Positions 19,201 through 26,301 of a stretch of 64,000 bases of DNA are shown one piece after another. Origin of the DNA: Salinimicrobium catena (GTDB taxonomy: Bacteria > Bacteroidota > Bacteroidia > Flavobacteriales > Flavobacteriaceae); assembly GCF_900102915.1 (NCBI RefSeq), contig NZ_FNGG01000002.1:461097-525096 (forward strand). Direction: 5' to 3'. The position numbers and the translations under genes are program-made. The number at the start of each line of letters is the position of its first letter. The stretch's first letter is position 1. The notes below the pieces were generated by a model. The model did not search any database, was not told the origin of the DNA, and worked only from the letters and a program-made list of their open reading frames with translations.

Positions 19201-21223
19201 TGGCATAACCTTCGCCTTCTTCCAATTCCCCTTCCAGGTTAAGGTTGGCGAATTCGTAATCATTATAGAGAAAACTGGAAATATTCGCCTGCACATTGGC
19301 ATCGAGGCTGTTCATGTTTGCCCCTGCACCCGACGCTTCCATTTCCAGGCTTACCGGCCCCAACTGAGGGTTTTGCAGCAATTGCCCAAGATCAAGTTTG
19401 GTAACCTCAAGATCAGTTTCAAAGGCAATACCCGGCGCGGTCACAAACCTTCCGACTACTTTTACCTCTCCTGAAGAAGAGGTCAACACGGCATCTGCAG
19501 AAATATCTTCGGGGGAACCACTCACTTCTCCCGTTATTCGAAGCTCTTTTGGCAGCTGAATTCCCAGGTCTGCTTCGTTGACGAAGTTCAACAGGTCCTG
19601 CCGGGTAGAAACTGCTCTTATCCTGGGAAAGTCAAACCGAAGATTTTCAGGATCTGTGGTATTATATAAAGTTCCTCCCGCTGCAATAGAAGTATTCGCA
19701 CCCCATTGTACCCTGGTGTCTTTGATGTTCAATTCTGCCAGCCTGCCTTCCGCGGAAAGATTCCCGCTAAGATCCTTTTTGCCCAACGCGGCCAGGTATT
19801 CATTCTTTTTTAGGTCGGGCTGTAAAAGGAACAGATCATTAAAATCAATTTTAAACTGCGGAAGATCTACAGCCGCGTAAGCCTCTTCGGGCCGTTCAAT
19901 GAACGAGGCCAGGGAATGGTAATCTATTCGCATTTTTCCGGTTACCCGGTTCTCATTCAGATGCAGGTCGAGATTGGAAAGTCTCAGGTTTTCATCGGAA
20001 ACATTGAGGTCGAAATTAAGTTTATTTAAATCCAGGCCTGAAGCCTCTCTAAAATTGAATTTTTGCACGTAGGCTTCAGCATGACTTTCTTGAAGTGCGA
20101 GATGATTTGCCTGCAGGTTGACGTCCCGGAGATCTATAGCATTGGGATCGAACACTCCTTCCTGTGGAGTAGCGCCATTGTTCAGGTATTGAAAGTGGTT
20201 TCCGCTAAGGGTGATCTCTTCAGCAGTCACATTCCATTGCGGCCATTCAAAAGGTGTAGTTTGGACTGGCTCTTCAGGGGTTTCTTTCTTTCCTTCTGAA
20301 GAGGTAGTGGTTTGAACCAGAACAACAGAATTCCGTAGCATGAACCGCTCCAGGATGACCTTTTGAGAAGCCAGGTCGGCCACCGGCAGCTCCAGTATCA
20401 GGTCATCAATGCTAACATCGGCCAAAATTCCGTCAGGTACAGACTGGTAATCTCCGCTAACGTCATTGATCTGAAGATTCCCAACCGAAAAAGAAGGCAT
20501 GGGAGGATCTTTTTGTTCTTCTGATTCCGGAAAAGGTTTGGTTTGCTCATAAGTGAACCTGGTATTTTCCAGCAGCGCCTCCCCAATTTCAAAATTCATG
20601 CTGTCCAGTTTGAATTCCTGAACTTCAACCTTGAGTTTTCCTAAATTGAGCTTGCTGTCAATACCTGCCACTTCATCATCGAAATCAACCTTAAAATCGC
20701 TCAACTCCACATCGCCAAGAGTGAAATTCATGGAAGCTGCCGTAGTATCTTTAGGTGTAGCCGCAGTGACTGTGGTGTCTGCAGGTGCAAAGGCGTCCAA
20801 GAGGAACTGGTAATTAAAGCCCTGGATGGTATCCTGCCTGGAGACCTTGGCGCGTAAGCCGCTCCATTCCAGGTTATCTATAGAGATGCCCTCTCCCTGT
20901 ATGATAGGCCAAAGGGGGATATCGGCCTCCAGGCTGCGTGAATAGACCAAAGTGTCTCCTTTTTGATCTTCCATATAAAGTCCTTCAAGAGAAAGGTCTC
21001 CCGAAAAAGTGATGAACAACCGGTCTATTTCTACCCGGGTATCGGTCTTATTCGAAATATAGGAAACTATACGGTCTACAATAATGCCCTGCCCCCATGG
21101 ACTGCGGATGAAAAGGATAACTAACAGGAGAAAAATGAAGATGCCGAGCAGGATCTTACCAAAAAGCTTTAAGCCCGAGTGTTTCTTTTTTTTCTTCTTC
21201 TTTTCTGTATTCTTTGGTTCCAA
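16208..21223 (-). CDS. tamB: TamB-like translocation/assembly module protein (AsmA superfamily)
   Basis: A very long (1671-residue) envelope-spanning protein: a Lys-rich cytoplasmic start, one membrane anchor (about 25-45, ending in RSPWGQ), repeated beta-taco/AsmA-like segments, and a C-terminal DUF490/TamB domain (ENATFTVVLNQDTGDHIQASG region onward, then QVYGRIQQVN and DLNFGLDTYTDYQG). TamB proteins form a hydrophobic groove that moves phospholipids between the membranes. No ATG lies near the N-terminus and a stop precedes the frame, so the start must be the TTG at 21223, directly before the expected N-terminus. It is first gene of the tamB-tamL operon. Confidence 0.9.
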   Translation of the reverse strand: MEPKNTEKKKKKKKHSGLKLFGKILLGIFIFLLLVILFIRSPWGQGIIVDRIVSYISNKTDTRVEIDRLFITFSGDLSLEGLYMEDQKGDTLVYSRSLEADIPLWPIIQGEGISIDNLEWSGLRAKVSRQDTIQGFNYQFLLDAFAPADTTVTAATPKDTTAASMNFTLGDVELSDFKVDFDDEVAGIDSKLNLGKLKVEVQEFKLDSMNFEIGEALLENTRFTYEQTKPFPESEEQKDPPMPSFSVGNLQINDVSGDYQSVPDGILADVSIDDLILELPVADLASQKVILERFMLRNSVVLVQTTTSSEGKKETPEEPVQTTPFEWPQWNVTAEEITLSGNHFQYLNNGATPQEGVFDPNAIDLRDVNLQANHLALQESHAEAYVQKFNFREASGLDLNKLNFDLNVSDENLRLSNLDLHLNENRVTGKMRIDYHSLASFIERPEEAYAAVDLPQFKIDFNDLFLLQPDLKKNEYLAALGKKDLSGNLSAEGRLAELNIKDTRVQWGANTSIAAGGTLYNTTDPENLRFDFPRIRAVSTRQDLLNFVNEADLGIQLPKELRITGEVSGSPEDISADAVLTSSSGEVKVVGRFVTAPGIAFETDLEVTKLDLGQLLQNPQLGPVSLEMEASGAGANMNSLDANVQANISSFLYNDYEFANLNLEGELEEGEGYANVNYKDSNLNLKLDSHIVLDSVAPEISAQLDLIGADLQALGLAKRPINAALKLNGTFKGNANAYDVTANITDGIAVYDNDSYLLGDLDILAHVREDTTSLNVNNRMLDLQLRSNASPVDFSNALMRHYQSYLSENEFSDTIQKPVNLELNAQVSPTPILDEVLLPQLEELDTINIKVDFKEEQRALAATVNLPHIKYFGSEVDSLRLNLNSDKQDLVFNFGLKSLDAGPLAIKETLLKGNLANRELELDFTSYYNEEELMHLRSLVTKTDDILRIHVDPEGLVLNSAEWNIRPENEILIGEDFWTFNDFELQRNDQLFRVSNNLPNVQKEHIGLEFQNFKLAALLSYLNPEAVLASGRMQGNFVIEEPFGSTGMVADLQIDDFGVMDVPLGVLSLDATAVGSSRYTINMALKEGDADLDLTGTYVANEESAEIDLELLLNEIKMKVVEGFAPEVLNSTSGSFSGEINIDGTVAEPVYNGNLHFNEAAFTVATLNAPFVLPDENLRVDNEGLYMENFTIRDMNNNSLVLDGSILTEELLNPEFDLSFTAENFTALNSTEEDNDLFYGVVVFDATGSLTGDLELPQIELDLDIKEETNMTYVIPKATLGIEEREGVVVFVNRENPDRILTQTQKTEEGFNFSGLKLNSYISLEENATFTVVLNQDTGDHIQASGEGDLLFDIYPNGRTTMSGRLEINDGYYEMSLYDLVTRRFDLMDGSSIVWAGDPMDADLNITAVYRVETSASSLMAPQITGADMDVQQRYRQELPFLVYLNIDGELTQPKLSFGLDMPEDEQGAIGGQVYGRIQQVNQQENELNKQVFSLLVLNRFFPDSGSDGSAGGTLAFARDNLNDALSDQLNIFSDRLLGETGIDLNFGLDTYTDYQGDSPQERTQLDISAQKSLLNDRLIVSVGSEVDLQGSSQVEESSPVIGNVSIEYLLTENGRFRLKAFRRKSYENVIDGQLIISGLALIFTQDFNKFNELWDQIVKDEKKNKEQKKE

Positions 21224-21561
21224 TCAGGTTCTGTAATTTTCGATTTAATTTACTGCAGGGGAAGGAAAAAAAGGCAATATTGAATGCCAATCTTTATTTA
21301 ATTCCTGAAAATCAAAGGATTCTGTATAATCCCACTTCAGCCCTTGTTCTGCCTGCAAATTATTTCTCAAGAAGATAAAACTTTAACCTGAAGAAGCCAT
21401 TTAATTAAGACTTTTTTAGCAACCGAAACGCCTAAGTAATAATGTTAGGTTAAAATTAAAGCAGCCGGAAACGGTTTTACATACTTTCGAAAAAAATAGC
21501 CCGTTAAAAGGCATGTATAACCCAAATACTAAATGAGCTTTAAACACAAATTTTTAAAATT
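21224..21561. other. Intergenic region between tamB and the OmpA-family gene
   Basis: 338-base AT-rich gap between divergent genes. TACTTTCG at 21482-21489 is one base off the -7 consensus and could serve the + strand gene (start 72 bases on). I see no gene, repeat or convincing minus-strand promoter here. Confidence 0.5.
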
Positions 21562-22413
21562 ATGAAACGAATCCTTACCGTTACGGTAGTTACAGCGACT
21601 TTACTTACTTCATGTGTGTCCAAGAAGAAATACGTGGCACTTGAAGAAGATTATAACGATACCCGAAGCAGTCTGCAAAAGACCCAGGTAGAAAAAGAAG
21701 AACTTGAAGAACGCCTGAACGCTATTGAAGAAAGAGTAGCCGATTATAATGCCAAGATCAATTCACTTACAGAAGAGAATGATCAAAAACTTGAGATCAA
21801 TGAGCTTACCGCGATGTCTGAGGCGAACAAAAGAAAGATGCGTGAGACTCTCAGGAATGTAGACCAGGCTGAACTGGCGCAGGCCGAGACCCTGGAAGAC
21901 TCTATTAATCTTGCGGTTTCTTATAACCTGAAAAACCAAATAAGCGGCGGAGCTTCAGAAGATGTTGACATTACTGTAGACAAAACAGTAGTGATGATCA
22001 ATGTATCAGACAAATTGTTGTTTAGAAGCGGTAGCCACAGGGTGAGCCGTGATGCCTATCCATTGCTTGAAAAACTGGCAGATGTGATCAATTCTGAACC
22101 AAGCATGGAGGTGATGGTAGAAGGCCATACAGATTCCCAAACCATGGTAGAGAATTCTTACCTGGTGGATAACTGGGATCTTAGTGTGAGAAGAGCTACT
22201 GCTATTGTACGTTTGCTACAGGACAGGTTTGATGTGGCTCCGGAAAAGCTTATAGCAGCCGGACGCAGCAGTTACAAACCATTGGTTGACAATGACACAG
22301 CCGAAAATCGTGCGAAGAATCGCAGAACCCGCATCGTGATCATTCCAAACCTGGATAAGTTCCTTGCCCTGCTTGAAGCGGATGACAAGGCCCTCGATCA
22401 AAACGACATGTAA
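21562..22413 (+). CDS. OmpA-family peptidoglycan-associated lipoprotein
   Basis: A 283-residue outer-membrane-linked protein: lipoprotein signal (ATLLTSC, Cys at about 18), a long coiled coil (about 25-95), and an OmpA/MotB domain (about 140-270) with VEGHTDS and the NRAKNRRTRI motif that binds diaminopimelate in peptidoglycan. It should tether the outer membrane to the wall. Similar coiled-coil OmpA lipoproteins are abundant in Flavobacteriia. It is monocistronic, ended by a strong hairpin. Confidence 0.9.
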   Translation: MKRILTVTVVTATLLTSCVSKKKYVALEEDYNDTRSSLQKTQVEKEELEERLNAIEERVADYNAKINSLTEENDQKLEINELTAMSEANKRKMRETLRNVDQAELAQAETLEDSINLAVSYNLKNQISGGASEDVDITVDKTVVMINVSDKLLFRSGSHRVSRDAYPLLEKLADVINSEPSMEVMVEGHTDSQTMVENSYLVDNWDLSVRRATAIVRLLQDRFDVAPEKLIAAGRSSYKPLVDNDTAENRAKNRRTRIVIIPNLDKFLALLEADDKALDQNDM

Positions 22414-22444
22414 AAGACGCACAGAAAAAGAAAAATGAAATGAG

Positions 22445-22478
22445 AAAGAGGTTGTTCTTTTGAACAACCTCTTTTTTT
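22445..22478. terminator. Strong terminator between ompA-family gene and doxX
   Basis: Perfect 13-bp stem AAAGAGGTTGTTC / GAACAACCTCTTT with TTTT loop and a following T-run. Confidence 0.9.
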
Positions 22479-22897
22479 TACTTCTTCCTTTTAAGCCAGT
22501 AGAAATCCAGCGCGTACTTGCCTGGCCCCGTAATAAGTAACACAGTGTAGGTCAAAAGGTAAAAAACAGGAAGTTCCTTGACCTGAAAGGCATCGGTAGC
22601 ATGAACGATAAAGATGGCAGTGAGCATTGTCGCCATTAAGGGAATGACAGCCAGTCTGGTTCCAAGCCCAATCAGAACCAGGATGGAACACAGAAATTCA
22701 GCAAAAACAGCAAGGACTAAAGTTGTGGCTTCACCTAACCCAAATGGATCTGCAAATTGGATTTCTTCACTTCCAAAAAGAGTGATCAATTTTGGAACCC
22801 CATGAGTGAGCATTAAAATGCCCACGCCTATTCTTAAAACTAGGAGTCCTGCATCTACACCCGGAAGGGAAAGATTGGTTGAGTAGGTTGTTTTCAT
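22478..22897 (-). CDS. DoxX family membrane protein
   Basis: A 139-residue inner-membrane protein with four hydrophobic helices and the DoxX pattern (LLVLRIGVGILMLTHGVPKL at the start, EFLCSILVLIGLGTRLAVIPL in the middle, GPGKYALDFY at the end). Family members are linked to quinone-related redox enzymes or to thiosulfate oxidation subunits, but most bacterial singletons have no known job. It stands alone; a 6-bp inverted repeat (ACAGTT-8-AACTGT, 22924-22943) lies just upstream of its start and might be an operator. Confidence 0.85.
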   Translation of the reverse strand: MKTTYSTNLSLPGVDAGLLVLRIGVGILMLTHGVPKLITLFGSEEIQFADPFGLGEATTLVLAVFAEFLCSILVLIGLGTRLAVIPLMATMLTAIFIVHATDAFQVKELPVFYLLTYTVLLITGPGKYALDFYWLKRKK

Positions 22898-23118
22898 AAT
22901 GATGGTTTTAGATGTTGAAATATACAGTTTTAGTTTTAACTGTTGAATGTGTCCAAATTAATGACTAAATTATAGAGGCTTTTTGGAAAAGTAAATTTCT
23001 GAAGCAGCCTAAACTACAACCATTTCGTTACAAAATATGTGTTCTTTATCGATTTTTTTTGCATTTCAACGTGAGTAATTCAAATTCTTTTTTATCTTGG
23101 CTTTAAGAAAAACTTAAC

Positions 23119-23613
23119 ATGAGATCCCTACACCTCCTCATATTAATTTTGGTCTCCTCGGCTGCTTTTGGACAGACGCAGGCGACGGCGACCTTCACCG
23201 CCTCGGTGACCATTATTGAGCCTATAGGGATCACCAATACTGCTGAGATGAACTTTGCTGCCCTTGATGCAAAATCTGGCGGCTCGGTAATCTTAACCCC
23301 CGATAACGACCGGCTGACTTCCGGCGGAGTGGAATTGGCTGACGGAACCAATGTATCTGCCGCAAGCTTCCGGGTTACGGGACAGCAGGGTTTCTCTTTT
23401 GCCATCAGCCTTCCACAGGGGGAATATCATCTTACCAATGGCAGTCAGAATATCATTCTTAAAGACTTCACCACCAATCTCGATGGTTCAGGGAATTTTT
23501 CAGGCGGGATGGCAGAATTTCGTGTAGGCGCCACAGTAGAGATCGAACCGGGACAACAGCCGGGCACCTATAATACTATTGGCGAGCTTCCGGTAACTGT
23601 ACATTACAATTAA
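23119..23613 (+). CDS. DUF4402 pilin-like secreted protein 1
   Basis: A 164-residue protein with a cleavable signal (ending AAFG|Q) and one DUF4402 beta-sandwich domain: an N-terminal alternating strand ATFTASVTIIEPI, the VILTPDNDRLTSGGVEL core, VGATVEIEPGQQPGTY, and a C-terminal strand VTVHYN. The closing strand with penultimate Tyr resembles pilin subunits recognised by periplasmic chaperones. It is the first of four such genes beside a chaperone and a usher-like gene, and may be a subunit of the same fibre. Its codons are GC-rich (60% in 23161-23220), unlike the later copies. Confidence 0.8.
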   Translation: MRSLHLLILILVSSAAFGQTQATATFTASVTIIEPIGITNTAEMNFAALDAKSGGSVILTPDNDRLTSGGVELADGTNVSAASFRVTGQQGFSFAISLPQGEYHLTNGSQNIILKDFTTNLDGSGNFSGGMAEFRVGATVEIEPGQQPGTYNTIGELPVTVHYN

Positions 23614-23830
23614 TAGGCAGTTTCACAAATTAACGGTTCCTGTTCAATAGGGACTTAGTCGACTTTTATCTTCAACAAGTCGGACACCCCTCTCCTCTTT
23701 ATCTAAAAATTCACATAAAATTTGCACTTTAACGAATATTTGTATCTCTCATCGACTTTTTTTGTAGGATTCTTCTTCTTTAACCACATTCGCTGCGTTT
23801 AAAAATAACAACCCCATAATAACACTAACC

Positions 23831-24295
23831 ATGAAGAAAATTACTTTTATCCTACTTGTTTTATTAACTACAGGAACTGCTTTTGGACAAACAACTGTGA
23901 GTACTGCTGCAGAAATTATTGAAGCTATCACATTTACTGAAGCTAGTGGCCTGAACTTTGGTAAAGTTGACAATACTGCCGGAACTGTAATAATTGATTT
24001 TGACGGAACTCCATCTGGAACAAAATCGCAAATAACCGGAGGGTCACCATCGGCTGCCGTATTGAACGTAACTGGTGAAGCTAGTGAGAGCTATAATATC
24101 ATCCTTTCAAGTACAGCGACTTTAAGCGGACCTGGACCTGATATGAATGTAACAGAAATAGCTCATGATGCTAACCAAACACTCGACGTAGATGGTAAAG
24201 AAACTGTGAACATCGGTGGCAAGTTAACTGTTGGTACCAACCAAATAGCGGGATCATATAGCGGTTCTATTTCTATAACAGTATCATACAATTAA
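23831..24295 (+). CDS. DUF4402 pilin-like secreted protein 2
   Basis: A 154-residue paralogue with signal peptide (ending TAFG|Q), the DUF4402 pattern (AAEIIEAITFTEASGLNFG, KSQITGGSPSAAVLNVTG, GGKLTVG) and closing strand ITVSYN. It probably forms the second, perhaps main, subunit. It is followed after its stop by a perfect 22-bp inverted repeat that would form an mRNA hairpin before copy 3. Upstream, a sequence one base off the -7 consensus (23735-23742) may be its promoter. Confidence 0.8.
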   Translation: MKKITFILLVLLTTGTAFGQTTVSTAAEIIEAITFTEASGLNFGKVDNTAGTVIIDFDGTPSGTKSQITGGSPSAAVLNVTGEASESYNIILSSTATLSGPGPDMNVTEIAHDANQTLDVDGKETVNIGGKLTVGTNQIAGSYSGSISITVSYN

Positions 24296-24297
24296 TT

Positions 24298-24355
24298 ATT
24301 TATAACGAAACCTTAAAACTAGTATTCAGAATGGTTTTAAGGTTTCGTTATAAAT
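24298..24355. repeat. Perfect 22-bp inverted repeat between pilin-like genes
   Basis: Arms 24298-24319 and 24334-24355 are exact reverse complements around a 14-base loop. In RNA this gives a very stable hairpin ending 17 bases before the ATG of copy 3. No T-run follows, so it may act as a partial terminator or protect the 3' end of the copy 2 message. Confidence 0.9.
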
Positions 24356-24372
24356 TGAATTTTCTAAGTAAA

Positions 24373-24867
24373 ATGGTTCGGCTATTATTTGTATTACTGT
24401 TTTCTTCTTTTACCATGTCCGCAAATTCTCAAAATTCTGCAGCGACTACGGTAAATAGCAGGGCTACAATCATAGAACCTATAAAGATTACTAAATCTGT
24501 AGATCTGGACTTTGGGAATGTAATTAGCGCATTTAATCCAGGTAAGGTAGTTCTCTCCCCCAATGGGGATCGAATTGCGCAAGGGGTTCAGATCTCGAGC
24601 ACATTTCCGGGAAATGTAACTGCTGCGGAAGCAGTGGTAAACCATGGCAATAATAAGTATTCAATAACTTTACCACAGTCATTCACGTTATATAGTCAGG
24701 AGGATCCAAATCAAACCCTATTTATTGATGAATTTAAAGTGAATCCTGAAACTGGTGAAACACTTGACATATTGAAAATCGGGGCCACGCTCAATTTGAA
24801 AGCCAAACAACCTGCTGGGTTGTACACGAATTCCAGTGGTTTCAATGTAACTGTTTCCTATAATTGA
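24373..24867 (+). CDS. DUF4402 pilin-like secreted protein 3
   Basis: A 164-residue paralogue starting at the ATG at 24373 (the frame continues upstream into the inverted repeat, but the signal peptide MVRLLFVLLFSSF begins here). It shows RATIIEPIKITKSVDLDFG, KVVLSPNGDRIAQGVQI and the closing NVTVSYN, so it is close to copy 1 in motif order. Signal cleavage is likely after the Ser/Ala-rich stretch near SANSQ. It precedes the chaperone gene, which has its own -7 element. Confidence 0.78.
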   Translation: MVRLLFVLLFSSFTMSANSQNSAATTVNSRATIIEPIKITKSVDLDFGNVISAFNPGKVVLSPNGDRIAQGVQISSTFPGNVTAAEAVVNHGNNKYSITLPQSFTLYSQEDPNQTLFIDEFKVNPETGETLDILKIGATLNLKAKQPAGLYTNSSGFNVTVSYN

Positions 24868-24904
24868 AATTTCACAAATCCTTAACTTTTTAGGGCTAAT
24901 TGCC

Positions 24905-24912
24905 TATATTTG
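24905..24912 (+). promoter_or_regulatory. Candidate -7 element of the chaperone-usher genes
   Basis: TATATTTG matches TAnnTTTG exactly, 29 bases before the ATG at 24942; no TTG is seen at -33. It would give chaperone, copy 4 and usher a transcript separate from copies 1-3. Confidence 0.5.
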
Positions 24913-24941
24913 GAGCTTGTAAAATATTAATTATCGCCCCC

Positions 24942-25766
24942 ATGAGTAGAAAAGTTCGCCCCTTCATAATAAGTATTCTCTTAATTGTTCTCTTTTTACC
25001 TATAGAAAGTGCACACGCGCAAGGGGACCTTATGGTTATGCCTAAAAGGCTGGTGTTCGACAGTAATCAGCGTTCCCAGGAGATAAATCTAGCAAACACC
25101 GGTAAGGATACTGCCATTTACGCTATTTCCTTTATCAATTATAGAATGACGGAAACCGGAAGTTTTGAACAAATAGAAACACCGGATGAGGGACAAAGAT
25201 TTGCAACCGATTTTTTACGTTATTTTCCAAGAAGGGTTACCCTTGCACCAAATGAAGCTCAAACTATTCGGGTGCAGCTTACCCGAACCGGTAATTTAGA
25301 AAAAGGAGAATATCGTTCCCATATCTATTTTAGGGCTGTACAGGAACAAAAAGCTTTAGGGGAAGACAACAAAGATGCGTCTGAAGGAATTTCCATCCAG
25401 ATTAAAACAGTTTTCGGAATTAGTATCCCTGTAATCATAAGACATGGCGAATCCTCGCTCGAAGTCAACTTAAGTGATGTAAAACTCGAGTTAGATGAAG
25501 AAGAACCTAAACTTTCTATGGTTATAAAACGAAGTGGCAACATGTCTGTGTATGGCGACTTAATGGTTGAGCATATTTCTGAACAAGGTAAATTAACACG
25601 GATTGGATTTGTTAAAGGAATTTCTGTCTATACACCTAACTCAAAAAGGCAGTTCACCATGAAACTGAGTAATCCGGAAGCAGTAGATTTAAATGTTGGT
25701 AAATTAAAAATTACTTATACTTCCGATGCAGATCAAGATCTTTCGGTAGCAGTTATTGAACTTTAA
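24942..25766 (+). CDS. PapD-like periplasmic pilus chaperone
   Basis: A 274-residue exported protein with signal peptide (ending SAHA|Q) and an Ig-like first domain of the fimbrial chaperone type: LMVMPKRLVFDSNQRSQEI at the A/B strands, then the G1-strand and following helix-turn RRVTLAPNEAQTIRVQL and GEYRSHIYF, and a second beta domain (about 165-274). In chaperone-usher systems this protein donates its G1 strand to complete subunits in the periplasm. The ATG at 24942 is chosen because the upstream in-frame codons lie across the -7 element. Copy 4 of DUF4402 and the usher follow with spacings of 19 and -1 bases. Confidence 0.75.
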   Translation: MSRKVRPFIISILLIVLFLPIESAHAQGDLMVMPKRLVFDSNQRSQEINLANTGKDTAIYAISFINYRMTETGSFEQIETPDEGQRFATDFLRYFPRRVTLAPNEAQTIRVQLTRTGNLEKGEYRSHIYFRAVQEQKALGEDNKDASEGISIQIKTVFGISIPVIIRHGESSLEVNLSDVKLELDEEEPKLSMVIKRSGNMSVYGDLMVEHISEQGKLTRIGFVKGISVYTPNSKRQFTMKLSNPEAVDLNVGKLKITYTSDADQDLSVAVIEL

Positions 25767-25785
25767 TTTCAAAATTTTCTGTAGT

Positions 25786-26301
25786 ATGATTAAACAATTT
25801 TTATCGCCCCCTAAAATTATTTTGATTTTTGGCTTATTGTTTATATCAATACAAAGTTCAGCACAACAAGTAACCATTGAAAGAGTAAATGGAAACTTAA
25901 ACTTTGGAAAATTTGCTAAAACCGCACCAGGTACTATAACATTAAATTGGGATGGTTCAGTTAATTCCGATGCAGACATTTTCCCTGTTAGATCTTCTAC
26001 ACGTTCTGTAGCAAGTATTGATATTAGTACGAGTGCCAATACTGAAAATAATGGTAATGGTAATGGTAATGTTGGCAAAGTTGTAAATATCACTTCATTG
26101 GTAACAACACTAGACGGCCCTGGAACGGGAGCATTAGAATTATCTTTAAATTTTAGCGACAATAATTTTTCTCTTCCCCAAGATACAACTAAAACTATTT
26201 ATATGGGAGGTACATTAACTGTAGGAGGTCCTGAAGATCCAGTCGGTCCCTATGTAGGAATGGTTGACGTTACGGTTGATGTAACCTTTGCTTTTCAATA
26301 A
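25786..26301 (+). CDS. DUF4402-like pilin-like secreted protein 4
   Basis: A 171-residue divergent paralogue: signal peptide (ending QSSA|Q), GNLNFGKFAK in place of the usual LDFG core, GGTLTVGG, VGPYVGMVDV and a closing strand VTFAFQ with penultimate Phe. It carries a hexanucleotide repeat (three GGTAAT units at 26053-26070) coding Gly-Asn. It lies between chaperone and usher and is translationally coupled to the usher (TAATG overlap), so a specialised role such as a tip or anchor subunit is possible. It is AT-rich (30% GC in 25861-25920). Confidence 0.72.
   Translation: MIKQFLSPPKIILIFGLLFISIQSSAQQVTIERVNGNLNFGKFAKTAPGTITLNWDGSVNSDADIFPVRSSTRSVASIDISTSANTENNGNGNGNVGKVVNITSLVTTLDGPGTGALELSLNFSDNNFSLPQDTTKTIYMGGTLTVGGPEDPVGPYVGMVDVTVDVTFAFQ

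Noticed and set aside
16511-19474. Open frames of 205 and 219 codons antisense to tamB
   Set aside because: They are contained in tamB, lack start context and domain similarity, and look like codon-bias shadows.
24298-24355. Inverted repeat as an invertible phase-variation switch
   Set aside because: The 14-base spacer holds no promoter or coding segment and is too short for site-specific inversion; no recombinase gene is nearby.
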